64,000 nucleotides of DNA from ZC4RG30 sp963726085 (GCA_963726085.1 CAVSAR010000001.1:372001-436000); one strand, 5' to 3'. Numbered from the stretch's first letter, positions 35,178-43,540 are shown. The notes: generated from the sequence alone by a model not told the origin. Numbers and translations: made by a program.

Positions 35178-36404
35178 TTACTTTCCTCCGAAAGACACAC
35201 CGAAGTTGTACTTGGCCGAGAACTGGATGCGCACGTCATCGACACTGTATCCGTCACTGTTGTTCTCGCGCCGCAGCCAGATCACCTCAGGCCCGAACAT
35301 CACGTTCTTGACCGGGGTGAACATTATGTTGGCCAGTGCGTATTCGCCTTTCTTGAATGCGCTGGGCGCCTGTCCGGAGGAATTGTCGATATCCACGCTG
35401 GAGAAGCCGATGGCGGTGGACATCGACGAGTTCCAGTTGTAGTCGTAGAAGGCCACAATGCCCAGCACTGGCAGGGGCTTACCGCTCAGGGAGTGCGTCG
35501 GATCGCCTGTTGGCTTCGGTCCGATGTCCGCAGGCGCATCATTCATGTAGTTCTCGATGCCCTCGCCATACACCACGGCCAGGCGAAACGTGCCGTTTCC
35601 GACCTTGAGGTTGGAGCTCAGGTTGATGCCCCAGCCCGTCGCACTGCCGGAAAGGTTGTCTAAGCCCGGCACGGTATCGTCCCACTTCATCTTGCGCAGG
35701 ATGCCGGCAGCCTCCACATAGCCCCAGTCGCCCGCGTACCGGTATTCGGCTGACAGGTCCGGCACGTCGAACCGGGCTTTGACGCCATTGAGCTGGATGC
35801 GATCGGCATAGTCGCCACCATCGGCAGATCCGCCGGGGCGTTCGAGAGCAATTGTCAGGCGCGTATCGCCTTGGATGGGCATCCAGCGCACCTGCACGTT
35901 GCGGTAGAACGCCATGCCGGTGGGTCCCCAGTATTCGACCGAGTTCGGGAATACATCGATGTCCATGAACGGGCTCCAGGTCTGGCCCGCGCCGAAGTGC
36001 CCCAGTTCGCCATAGGCATGGCGCAGCCGGATGGTCGTCTGTCCCGCGTCGACGCCTACGCCATACAACTCGAACTCGAAAATAGTCTTCAAATCGCCCA
36101 GGTCCGTGGGCGTGCTGCTCTTGAACCCCAGCCGCGACTGGCGAACCCCGGAGTACCAGTGTCCGTCTGCGCCGTACTGGTTATCGTAGGCCGGCAATTT
36201 CGTCGGTCGGGCAGCATCGAACCAGTTGGGATCGCTCTGCTTAGTCTCGTAGCCCATGTCCAGCATCGCAAAGCCGTAGATATCGAACGTAGAACCGCCG
36301 GCATCTGCAGCCAGTACCGGACCACTGCACAGCGTCGCCACCCCAAGTGGCAATGCCCACAGTCGCCAGCCGTTTCGAATCGACGTTACCTTGCCTGGAT
36401 GCAT
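35178..36404 (-). CDS. DcaP-type trimeric outer-membrane transporter
   Basis: A 408-aa outer-membrane barrel of the DcaP family, named for dicarboxylic acid uptake in Acinetobacter. A signal peptide (to VLAADA) is followed by STFDIYGFAMLDMGYETKQ, typical of the family, and the barrel ends in a Phe-rich last strand (NFGVSFGGK). The N-terminal coiled coil found in some members is absent. I start at the ATG at 36404, preceded by AAGGAG. It is the first gene of the operon, and would admit acidic amino acids or dicarboxylates to the periplasmic enzymes. Confidence 0.9.
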   Translation of the reverse strand: MHPGKVTSIRNGWRLWALPLGVATLCSGPVLAADAGGSTFDIYGFAMLDMGYETKQSDPNWFDAARPTKLPAYDNQYGADGHWYSGVRQSRLGFKSSTPTDLGDLKTIFEFELYGVGVDAGQTTIRLRHAYGELGHFGAGQTWSPFMDIDVFPNSVEYWGPTGMAFYRNVQVRWMPIQGDTRLTIALERPGGSADGGDYADRIQLNGVKARFDVPDLSAEYRYAGDWGYVEAAGILRKMKWDDTVPGLDNLSGSATGWGINLSSNLKVGNGTFRLAVVYGEGIENYMNDAPADIGPKPTGDPTHSLSGKPLPVLGIVAFYDYNWNSSMSTAIGFSSVDIDNSSGQAPSAFKKGEYALANIMFTPVKNVMFGPEVIWLRRENNSDGYSVDDVRIQFSAKYNFGVSFGGK

Positions 36405-36572
36405 GTGACTCTCCTTAGAAGATGTGCGCGACCAACTCGCCGGTGTGGCCAGCCTGTTGCGAAAATGATTCGGTTTTTGATCGTTTGCCCGGCGCCATTG
36501 AATTCCCTTCGGCACAGTTGGATTTCCTTATGTGCATGGGTCGCGAGAGCAACCAATCAATGCACGCAATGC

Positions 36573-36587
36573 AACATCGCCGATGTT
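36573..36587. promoter_or_regulatory. 15-bp perfect inverted repeat upstream of the asparagine operon
   Basis: AACATCG-C-CGATGTT is a perfect dyad about 170 bp upstream of the DcaP start. A second short palindrome, TTACGTAA, lies at 36612-36619. Both sit in the 371-bp gap (36405-36775) that must carry the operon promoter. They are candidate operators; no regulator gene is adjacent and no clear -35/-10 pair is seen. The rest of the gap holds no coding frame. Confidence 0.4.
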
Positions 36588-36775
36588 ACACCCGATTTGC
36601 CGCAAGTTGCATTACGTAACAGTGCTTAATTCTTCTTGGCCGTTGAGCAATCGCCCTCTATCACACCGTGTGGGCCACGCGCATTCCCGGTTTCAGGCGA
36701 TGGGTGTCGTTCTTTCCCGACTTCTTCGCGCCATGGGGGGGGAGCTAAGAATCGCGCCCAGGTAGGGCAAATGCC

Positions 36776-37945
36776 TTACAGGAAAATCCCGAACAGCTTC
36801 TTGAGCAACTCCTCCAGCGGAATCAGCGTCAGGATCAGCGGCAGTACCGGGGCGATCGTCAGCCCCGCAATCATGAGCGCGGCCTGCTTTGTGACCACCG
36901 TGGGCCGCATGTCCTGTATGACGCCAATGCTGTTACCAAGATCGGCCAGTGACTGGATATCGGCACTGCCAAGCAGGGGTTCGTCTCCGGCCTGTCCGCG
37001 CAGCCATTTGGCATCGAATGCCCGGCCATATACCTCCGCCAGCTTGCCGTATTCGCGAAGACTCACCCGCCTGGTCTGCAACAGGTGCGGCGTGAAGACC
37101 AGCAGCGGGCCCAGCAGCAGCAGCATCATCAGTATCACCAGCAACAAAGGCTCGGCCTTGAACTGCGTCAGGTTGGCCCCGAGATAGAAGATCTTGTTGG
37201 CAAGCCCGCCGGCAAGCACCACGCCATGGGCAATTGCCAATGGACCGAAGGCGTACGCCGTGTACGAGAGGAAGCCCAGACCGCCGACGCGATCCGGGTG
37301 CGTGGGAACCAGGTTGAGCTTCAACCGTGATACCTGCCAGAGCAGCCGCGTCCAGATGAAAATGCGAAAGTACCAGCGGCACAGCAGGAACTGGAAGATA
37401 GGGATACTGATTGCCACATACCACCAGCCTGCCAGCGTCAGCCGCAATCCATCGGCGGACGGAACGGCATACCAGGTGGCCGCGTCCATCGCCGTGTAGT
37501 GACGCCAGACGACTGCAATACCTATGAAATAGACCACGCCGACAAGCAGCACCTCGGCCAGCACGGAATCGCGTAGCCGGGTCGCCGACGCGACCGCCGC
37601 TTCGAAACGGTACATCTCGCCTTCCGGTACTAGGCGTCGCTCCAGGAACACCTTGGCCACCGCGTGCAGGCCCCGGTGCACGATCAATTCGGCGGCGATC
37701 AGCAGGGGAATCGCCAGAAGGAACCTGGCGTGCAAGTCGATATCCTTGAGAAACGGCACGCCGGCGCTGCCGCCCAGCAGGTTTCCATCCACGGCCGAAA
37801 GCACCAGCAGCGGCAGCCAAAGGACCAGCACGGCCACCACAATGCGGCGGCGCATGAGGTTGAGCGCGTCGTCCGTCAACCTTGCTCCAAGGAGCATCCG
37901 GTAGAACGGCCCGCCAATCACAAGAGAGAAGTCCGGCGGAATCAT
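36776..37945 (-). CDS. Polytopic inner-membrane protein (function unknown)
   Basis: A 389-aa integral membrane protein with about seven hydrophobic segments (clear ones near residues 35-55, 92-105, 130-150, 170-190, 225-245, 265-290 and 360-380). No catalytic motif, nucleotide-binding loop or cytochrome motif is visible. A loop of charged residues follows the fifth helix. It stands alone between the asparagine operon and the LLM oxidoreductase gene. I do not recognise the family. Confidence 0.75.
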   Translation of the reverse strand: MIPPDFSLVIGGPFYRMLLGARLTDDALNLMRRRIVVAVLVLWLPLLVLSAVDGNLLGGSAGVPFLKDIDLHARFLLAIPLLIAAELIVHRGLHAVAKVFLERRLVPEGEMYRFEAAVASATRLRDSVLAEVLLVGVVYFIGIAVVWRHYTAMDAATWYAVPSADGLRLTLAGWWYVAISIPIFQFLLCRWYFRIFIWTRLLWQVSRLKLNLVPTHPDRVGGLGFLSYTAYAFGPLAIAHGVVLAGGLANKIFYLGANLTQFKAEPLLLVILMMLLLLGPLLVFTPHLLQTRRVSLREYGKLAEVYGRAFDAKWLRGQAGDEPLLGSADIQSLADLGNSIGVIQDMRPTVVTKQAALMIAGLTIAPVLPLILTLIPLEELLKKLFGIFL

Positions 37946-37984
37946 GCGATACCTCGGTGTGAATCCTCAGAACAATCGCACATC

Positions 37985-38959
37985 CTACCCTTGCGCCACG
38001 ATCTCATACGAACGCAGGCGATGGGCATGATCGAACATCGCCCCGGAAATGATCAGTTCATCCGCCCCGGTCCTGGCCACAAATTGCGCAAGCGCAGCCC
38101 GCACCATGTCCAGGGTACCCACGACCGAGCAGGACAGCACCTGGTCCAGCAGCGTCCGCTCCTGCGGACCCAGGCGTTCGAGGTAACCGTCCACCGGCGG
38201 AGGTAACGCCGACGGCCGGCCGCTCCTGAGATTGACGAATGCCTGCTGCATGGAAGTGGCCCGGAACCTGGCCTCTTCCAGCGTATCTGCCGCGAACACG
38301 TTGAATCCCAGCATCACATACGATTGCGCCAGTTGCGCCGACGGCTGGAACCGCGCGCGGTATATGGCGATGGCTTCCATCATCTGTGCGGGCGCAAAGT
38401 GGGAGGCAAACGCATATGGCAGGCCCAGTGCCGCTGCCACCTGGGCACCGTAGAGGCTTGATCCCAGGATCCACAGCGGCACCTTCGTGCCCGTGCCGGG
38501 AACTGCCCGCACTGCCTGTCGCGGCGAATCCGACAGGTAGTCGCGTAGCTCCTGCACGTCCAGGGGGAACTCGTCTGCATCCGACGAGAGGTTGCGTCGC
38601 AGCGCTCGCGCCGTGAGCTGGTCGGAGCCCGGCGCGCGTCCCAGGCCCAGGTCGATGCGGCCCGGATACAGCGACTCCAGCGTGCCGAACTGCTCGGCAA
38701 TTACCAGCGGGGAGTGGTTGGGCAGCATGACGCCACCGGCACCCACACGGATGGTGGATGTACCCCCTGCTACATGGCCGATCACCACCGATGTCGCGGC
38801 ACTGGCGATACCTGGCATACCGTGATGCTCGGCCAGCCAGTAGCGCCGGTAGCCCCACGCCTCGCAGTGGCGTGCCAGGTCCAGCGAGTTCTTCAGTGAC
38901 TGCCCAGCGTCACTTCCCTGGGTAATCGGCGACAGGTCAAGGACGGAAAGCGGAGTCAT
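37985..38959 (-). CDS. LLM-class flavin-dependent oxidoreductase (luciferase-like group 1)
   Basis: A 324-aa bacterial-luciferase-fold oxidoreductase. The N-terminal MTPLSVLDLSPITQG, the AEHHGMPGIASAATSVVIG segment and RIDLGLGRAPGSDQ are typical of the single-component group that includes E. coli YhbW. It uses FMNH2 or F420-like chemistry; the substrate is unknown. The start overlaps the end of the pseudouridine synthase gene by 23 bases, so the two are translationally linked although functionally unrelated. Confidence 0.9.
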   Translation of the reverse strand: MTPLSVLDLSPITQGSDAGQSLKNSLDLARHCEAWGYRRYWLAEHHGMPGIASAATSVVIGHVAGGTSTIRVGAGGVMLPNHSPLVIAEQFGTLESLYPGRIDLGLGRAPGSDQLTARALRRNLSSDADEFPLDVQELRDYLSDSPRQAVRAVPGTGTKVPLWILGSSLYGAQVAAALGLPYAFASHFAPAQMMEAIAIYRARFQPSAQLAQSYVMLGFNVFAADTLEEARFRATSMQQAFVNLRSGRPSALPPPVDGYLERLGPQERTLLDQVLSCSVVGTLDMVRAALAQFVARTGADELIISGAMFDHAHRLRSYEIVAQG

Positions 38960-39707
38960 TGGGGCAGTGTAGCGATTCGACTTCCCTCGAGGTGAGGATG
39001 CGCCACTGGCCCTTGGGCAAGTCGCCCAACGCGAGCGCCCCGACGGCCACTCGCACCAGGCGTAGCACGGAGACGTCTAGCGCTGTGAGCAGGCGCCGAA
39101 TGTGCCTGTTGCGCCCCTCCTCCAGGACCATCTCCAGCCACGCATTCCTGCCACCCTCGCGCAGGCTACGAACAGACGCCACCGCCAGGAGTTCATCGCC
39201 CAGCACTACGCCTTGCTCGAGCCCGGTCAGCAGCGCCGCGTCGGGCAGCCTATCTATTTGTACGTGGTAGGTCTTTGACGGCCCGGTCTTCGGGTTCGTG
39301 ATGCCCGCAGCCCATGCAGGGTCATTGGTGAACAACAGCAGGCCCTCGCTGGCCTTGTCGAGGCGCCCCACCGGTGCCAGCCATGGAAGGCTGGCACCGG
39401 TGAAGCAACTGTAGACGGTGTCCCGTCCCTTGTCGTCCTTGGCGGTAGTGACCAGCCCACGCGGCTTGTTCAGCATCAACGCGACACGCTCGGTCGTCTT
39501 CGAGACCTGCCCGTCGATCTCGACGCGATCAATTCCCTGTCGAACCGGAAAGTCCGTGTCATGGATCACTAGGCCATTGACCCGCACTCGGCCCTCGCGC
39601 ACCCATTTTGCAGCCTGGGTGCGTGAGCCCAGGCCCATCTTGGAAACCACCCGGACGACGCCATGTCGAGGTGGTTGCGCCGCACGGCTTGGAGGCTTGG
39701 TCGTCAT
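38937..39707 (-). CDS. rRNA pseudouridine synthase (RsuA/RluE family)
   Basis: A 256-aa enzyme that isomerises uridine in ribosomal RNA. An S4 RNA-binding domain (MGLGSRTQAAKWVREGRV) precedes the catalytic domain, whose Asp is in GRLDKASEGLLLFTND; EEGRNRHIRRLL is the second family signature. I start at the ATG at 39707, which leaves a short basic extension. The frame continues upstream toward the divergent arsR. RsuA, RluB, RluE and RluF share this layout; I cannot tell which site is modified. Confidence 0.88.
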   Translation of the reverse strand: MTTKPPSRAAQPPRHGVVRVVSKMGLGSRTQAAKWVREGRVRVNGLVIHDTDFPVRQGIDRVEIDGQVSKTTERVALMLNKPRGLVTTAKDDKGRDTVYSCFTGASLPWLAPVGRLDKASEGLLLFTNDPAWAAGITNPKTGPSKTYHVQIDRLPDAALLTGLEQGVVLGDELLAVASVRSLREGGRNAWLEMVLEEGRNRHIRRLLTALDVSVLRLVRVAVGALALGDLPKGQWRILTSREVESLHCPNDSAFRP

Positions 39708-39725
39708 AGGAGGCGAGGCGATTGT

Positions 39726-39768
39726 AAGTGCACTTGCACGCATCCATTTCAATTCTGCTATTCTAGAA
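39726..39768 (+). promoter_or_regulatory. Candidate ars promoter/operator
   Basis: The 63-bp gap before arsR holds a perfect 10-bp palindrome, AAGTGCACTT (39726-39735), and TTCTAGAA (39761-39768). A possible -35 box is TTGCAC at 39734-39739 and a possible -10 is TATTCT at 39759-39764, though with a long 19-bp spacer. ArsR repressors bind such dyads over the promoter. Confidence 0.4.
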
Positions 39769-39770
39769 AC

Positions 39771-40118
39771 ATGAAACCACTGGAAATCGCCAACCTTCTG
39801 GCAGCGCTGGGACATGAGAAGCGCCTTGAGATCTATCGTCTCCTGATCAAGCGCGGCCCCCAGGGCTACGCGGCCGGCGTCATCGCCGAAAAGCTCGGAC
39901 TGCCGGCTCCCATCCTCACCTTCCATGCCCAGGCACTGGAACGGGCCGGCCTCGTCCAGAGCCGCCAGGCAGGCCGCTTCAATGTATATACGGCCAACCT
40001 CGCCACCATGTCGGGGCTCGTGGACTTCCTGAGCGCCGAGTGCTGCAGCCAGGCCGATGCGGGCTGCGCCAGCGACTGCGTCCCGGCAGCTGCCATTCGA
40101 AAGCGCAGGCGCGCATGA
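39771..40118 (+). CDS. arsR: ArsR-family metalloregulatory repressor
   Basis: A 115-aa winged-helix repressor. The helix-turn-helix lies around residues 32-65 (GVIAEKLGLPAPILTFHAQALERAGLV). The classic ELCVCDL metal site is absent from helix 3. Instead, cysteines cluster at the C terminus (Cys91, Cys92, Cys99, Cys103), which recalls the Acidithiobacillus ferrooxidans ArsR type whose As(III) site is C-terminal. The ATG at 39771 is at the start of similarity. It overlaps arsC by ATGA and should repress the arsC-aquaporin operon until arsenite binds. Confidence 0.9.
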   Translation: MKPLEIANLLAALGHEKRLEIYRLLIKRGPQGYAAGVIAEKLGLPAPILTFHAQALERAGLVQSRQAGRFNVYTANLATMSGLVDFLSAECCSQADAGCASDCVPAAAIRKRRRA

Positions 40119-40615
40119 CCACGTTCAATGTGCTGTTCCTGTGCACCGGCAACTCGGCGCGCAGCATCATGGCGGAGTCCCTCATGAACTACTGGGGTGG
40201 CGGCAAGTTCCGGGCGTACAGCGCCGGCAGCTACCCCACCGGCGTCGTGAATCCCTACGCGCTGCACCTCCTGGAGCGCATGGGCATGCCCACGCTGGGC
40301 GCCCGCAGCAAGTCGTGGGACGAGTTCGCCGCACCAGGGGCACCGGCCCTGGATTTCGTGTTCACCGTCTGCGACAACGCGGCCGGAGAGGTGTGCCCGG
40401 TGTGGCCAGGGCAACCCGTGACGGCACACTGGGGAGTGGAAGACCCGGCCGCTGTGGTCGGCGACGAAATCGCCAGGACCACGGCATTCCGGCAAGCCTT
40501 CAATATGCTTGAGCACCGCATCAAGGTCTTCGCCAGCCTGCCCCTGGCAACACTGGACAAGGCACGCCTGACGGCGCACGTGCAGGAGATCGGTCGCAGC
40601 TCGCCCGATGCGTAG
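40115..40615 (+). CDS. arsC: Arsenate reductase, low-molecular-weight phosphatase type
   Basis: A 166-aa enzyme that reduces arsenate to arsenite. The phosphatase P-loop is LFLCTGNSARS, with Cys10 and Arg16 in the CX5R arrangement. Other cysteines (VCDNAAGEVC) may serve the disulfide relay, though the spacing differs from Staphylococcus ArsC. The frame is open from 40040, but the ATG at 40115 overlaps the arsR stop, so I start there. It overlaps the aquaporin gene by eight bases. Confidence 0.88.
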   Translation: MTTFNVLFLCTGNSARSIMAESLMNYWGGGKFRAYSAGSYPTGVVNPYALHLLERMGMPTLGARSKSWDEFAAPGAPALDFVFTVCDNAAGEVCPVWPGQPVTAHWGVEDPAAVVGDEIARTTAFRQAFNMLEHRIKVFASLPLATLDKARLTAHVQEIGRSSPDA

Positions 40616-41273
40616 TCCCGCACAACGTATCGCGGCCGAGTTCGGTGGCAGCGCGTTCCTGCTGGCCATCATCGTGGGGTCAGGCATCATGGCCGAGCGC
40701 CTGAGTGCGGACAACACCGCCATTGCCCTGCTTGCCAACAGCATCGCCACTGGTGCCGGACTCTACGCGCTCATCACTGCACTGGCGCCTATCAGTGCTC
40801 ACTTCAATCCTGCGGTAACCGCCCTTGCAGCGTGGCGTCGCCAGATCGGCATCCGACTGGCGCTGGCCTACGGACTGGCCCAGTTCAGCGGTGCGGTGCT
40901 GGGCGTCGTCGCCGCCCATGCCATGTTCGGCCAGGCCCTGCTGCAGACAAGCACCAGGGCGCGTACCGGATGGTCGATGGCCCTTGCGGAGTTCGTCGCG
41001 ACACTTGGACTGTTGGCCGTAGTCTCTCTATCCAGCCGACGCCGGGTGGCCGCTGCAGTGGCGGCCTACATCACTGCCGCGTATTGGTTCACGGCCAGTA
41101 CGTCCTTCGCAAATCCCGCGGTAACGCTGGCGCGGGCGCTCACCGCAAGCTTCGCTGGCATTGCCTGGCCAGGGGTGCCGGCCTTTGTAGCGGCACAGCT
41201 CACCGCCGTATTGGTGGTGGCGTCATTCACAGGGAAACGAAACGGCGATTCGCGCGTTGCCCGCGGCACTTGA
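40608..41273 (+). CDS. Aquaporin-family channel of the ars operon (AqpS-like)
   Basis: A 221-aa MIP-family channel with six helices and two NPA half-helices (HFNPAVT and SFANPAVTLARAL). Such proteins replace ArsB in some ars operons, as AqpS does in Sinorhizobium: arsenite made by ArsC leaves the cell down its gradient. The position as the third gene after arsR and arsC supports this role. No separate ArsB or Acr3 pump is in the window. Confidence 0.9.
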   Translation: MRSPAQRIAAEFGGSAFLLAIIVGSGIMAERLSADNTAIALLANSIATGAGLYALITALAPISAHFNPAVTALAAWRRQIGIRLALAYGLAQFSGAVLGVVAAHAMFGQALLQTSTRARTGWSMALAEFVATLGLLAVVSLSSRRRVAAAVAAYITAAYWFTASTSFANPAVTLARALTASFAGIAWPGVPAFVAAQLTAVLVVASFTGKRNGDSRVARGT

Positions 41274-41329
41274 CAGCCAGCGGTGGATGGCAAACGCTGC
41301 GAGCAAGATCGAGATCAGCGGGGGAATGA

Positions 41330-42178
41330 ATGTCCGTCACTCGACGTCGCATCCTGGCGGCGGTCGGCTTCGCTCTGGGCCTGCTGGCGCCCGGAGCGTT
41401 GCTAAGTGCCGCAGAAGCACCCGTGGCGCGACTGCCCGACGGCAAGCCCGACCTCAGCGGCCACTGGGCCAACCCCTATACACCCGACATGGCGGCCAAG
41501 GGCACGGTGCTGGACCCGCAGACACGCAAAGCGCTGGAATTTTCGCGCGCCGAGATCAAGGACGCCAAGGCCCCGGCATCCGGACCCGGAGCACGTACTC
41601 TGGACCTCCCCTATACCGAGTGGGGCCTCAAGCACTGGAAATCCTACGATCCGGTGCACGACGGCGACTATGCCGGCAGCTGCCTGCCCTTTGGCATGTC
41701 GCGCAACATCAACTCGCCGCACGGGTTGCAGATAGTCCAAGGCATCGACTCCGTGGCGTTGCTGTTCGAGCAGAACACCTGGTTCCATTGGGTGCCCACC
41801 AAAGGCCAAAAGTGGCCTGCCGACCTGCCGCCGTCCTGGAACGGACATTCCACCGGGCACTGGGAAGGCGACACGCTGGTGATAGAAACCACCGGCTTCA
41901 ATGGCTACACGCGACTGGATACTGCGGGGCATCCGCACAGCCGGCAGCTGACGCTGATCAACCGCTTCACGCGCCTGGATGGGTACACGCTGCAGCATAG
42001 CGTCACGGTGCACGACCCCAAGGCCTATACGCGCGACTGGATGAACGTGCGGACCTGGCGCATCAAGCCATCCGCCGACGTCATCATGGAGTACTCCTGC
42101 GAAGAGAGTAATCTTGAGAATCTCTTCAACGGAACGATCAAGGCGTGGAAACCGCCGGAGAATGACGATGAAGACTGA
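41330..42178 (+). CDS. Secreted WEG-family protein D (function unknown)
   Basis: A 282-aa exported protein. The leader SVTRRRILAAVGFALGLLAPG has a run of arginines and may be Tat-type, ending at LLSAAEA. Family motifs are Cys-x-Pro-Phe-Gly-Met-Ser, NGHSTGHWEGDTLVIETTGF and a late Cys (EYSCEESN). Its 3' end overlaps the DUF6152 gene by 17 bases, so this is a fourth WEG-DUF6152 association, 38 kb from the first cluster. Function unknown. Confidence 0.82.
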   Translation: MSVTRRRILAAVGFALGLLAPGALLSAAEAPVARLPDGKPDLSGHWANPYTPDMAAKGTVLDPQTRKALEFSRAEIKDAKAPASGPGARTLDLPYTEWGLKHWKSYDPVHDGDYAGSCLPFGMSRNINSPHGLQIVQGIDSVALLFEQNTWFHWVPTKGQKWPADLPPSWNGHSTGHWEGDTLVIETTGFNGYTRLDTAGHPHSRQLTLINRFTRLDGYTLQHSVTVHDPKAYTRDWMNVRTWRIKPSADVIMEYSCEESNLENLFNGTIKAWKPPENDDED

Positions 42179-42587
42179 CGTTATCCAGGCGACCCGGGCC
42201 GTGTTTATCGCCGCGCTGTGGACCTGCAGCAGCGCGCACGCGCACCACTCCGTCGCTGCCGAGTTCGATCCTGGCAAGCCAACGACCTTCACGGGCACGG
42301 TCCAGAAGGTGATGTGGATGAATCCGCATATCTACACTCACATCGAGGTCAAGGCGCCTGGCGGCGGGACGGTTGTGTACCGTGTCGAAGGTGGCTCACC
42401 CAACGCGCTGTATCGCCAGGGCTGGCGCAAGGACACATTGAAGGCCGGCGACTTGGTAACGGTGACCGGTGATCACGCCAAGAATCCTGAATCGTTGAAC
42501 ATCGGACACGCCACCATCACCGCCGCAGATGGCCGCAAGATATTCTCCGGTGTCGGCCCGGCCGGGGCGGCAGCATCGGAGCCATGA
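42162..42587 (+). CDS. Secreted DUF6152 family protein (paralog 4)
   Basis: A 141-aa exported protein. The signal peptide ends SSAHA, leaving HHSVAAEFD as the mature N terminus; WMNPH follows about 27 residues on, then GDLVTVTGDH. I start at the ATG at 42162, preceded by CGGAG; a second ATG at 42168 is possible, and the frame is open from 42114. It overlaps the WEG gene in front of it. The motifs match the three DUF6152 proteins at 0.9-3.1 kb, although the rest has diverged. Confidence 0.85.
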   Translation: MTMKTDVIQATRAVFIAALWTCSSAHAHHSVAAEFDPGKPTTFTGTVQKVMWMNPHIYTHIEVKAPGGGTVVYRVEGGSPNALYRQGWRKDTLKAGDLVTVTGDHAKNPESLNIGHATITAADGRKIFSGVGPAGAAASEP

Positions 42588-42648
42588 CGGCGAAAGGCGC
42601 GCGAATGCGGTTGACACGTACTTGGACGCCGTAGGAGGAGAGCTACTC

Positions 42649-43026
42649 GTGACCGTGAACAGCCCGTCGGCCCATGCGGCCACAAAACACTTGGCGGTTA
42701 CGGTTGCGCGGGCATTGAATGCCATTGTGCTGTTGCCTGCATTGGCATGTGCGGCCACCGCGGTACTTCAGGGGGGAACCAATCTGCCCGCTACCGGCTA
42801 TCCGTCCTACAAGTGCGCTGCTCCCGTGGCCAAACCGGACAAACCCTTCAGAAACGACGAATACTCGGTGCGCAGCTACAACACGGACGTGGAACGCTAC
42901 AACCGGCAGTTGACTGAATATCGCGACTGCATGTCCACCTACGTCGACAACGCCAACAATGACATCAAGCGAATCCAGGAGGCCGCGAAAAAGGCCCTGG
43001 ACGACTTTCGCAGCGTGCAGCAGTGA
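42649..43026 (+). CDS. Small exported protein (function unknown)
   Basis: A 125-aa protein starting with GTG at 42649, preceded by AGGAGGAG with eight bases spacing. A hydrophobic leader (about residues 12-32) suggests export. The mature part has two cysteines (YKCAAP, RDCMSTY) and a C-terminal helix rich in Lys, Asp and Glu (NDIKRIQEAAKKALDDF). A TTGACA-like box lies at 42611-42616 but no matching -10 is seen. I do not recognise the family. Confidence 0.65.
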   Translation: MTVNSPSAHAATKHLAVTVARALNAIVLLPALACAATAVLQGGTNLPATGYPSYKCAAPVAKPDKPFRNDEYSVRSYNTDVERYNRQLTEYRDCMSTYVDNANNDIKRIQEAAKKALDDFRSVQQ

Positions 43027-43540
43027 CGTTTGGGAGTTGGTAGCGGTAGAGCGCTTGTTCCGTTGTCTCCAAGGCGCGTTGACGTTGGCAGGCGCGCCGT
43101 CTGTCACGTTTCCAGTTGCGCTCGTGTCTTATCGCAGGCATACGCGAGATAGCTGAGATCGCAGGGCGTTTGAGGTTTCGCGGCCACCCATCGGCTCGCC
43201 AGAGTCAAAGCGTTCATCGGCACCCTCGCTTGTGGCGCGGGCCTAGCGCCATCACTCAAACGCCTCGCTCACGTTCGAAACCGCCATCGCCGGCGCTGTA
43301 GTTGTTTAGACGCGACGCCCGCGACGTCTCTTTTGCGCAACAAAACACTTCCATCCCCTTCGCTGGGGTTAACAGGCCCTTGGCGCCTGGCGCACCGATG
43401 CCGAGCCAGTCGCGGTCATTGCCAATGGCGGTATCCGCCCCCGTGCCAAACGTACGTATCCTCCCCGATTTGCGCTCAGCCCCGGCAAGTGGAAGATACC
43501 GGATGATCGCGAGCACAGTCGCCGCAATGGGGTTGCAGTC
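43027..43540. other. 514-bp stretch without a supported gene
   Basis: Only short open frames on both strands, none with recognisable motifs. A minus-strand frame (43256-43516) reads FGTGADTAIGNDRDWLG and could be a fragment of a decayed exported protein, but I cannot name it. No tRNA or IS end is seen. Confidence 0.3.

Noticed and set aside
43256..43516. A minus-strand frame of 86 codons as a possible gene.
   Set aside because: No ribosome-binding site, no family likeness and arginine-rich composition typical of chance frames in GC-rich DNA.
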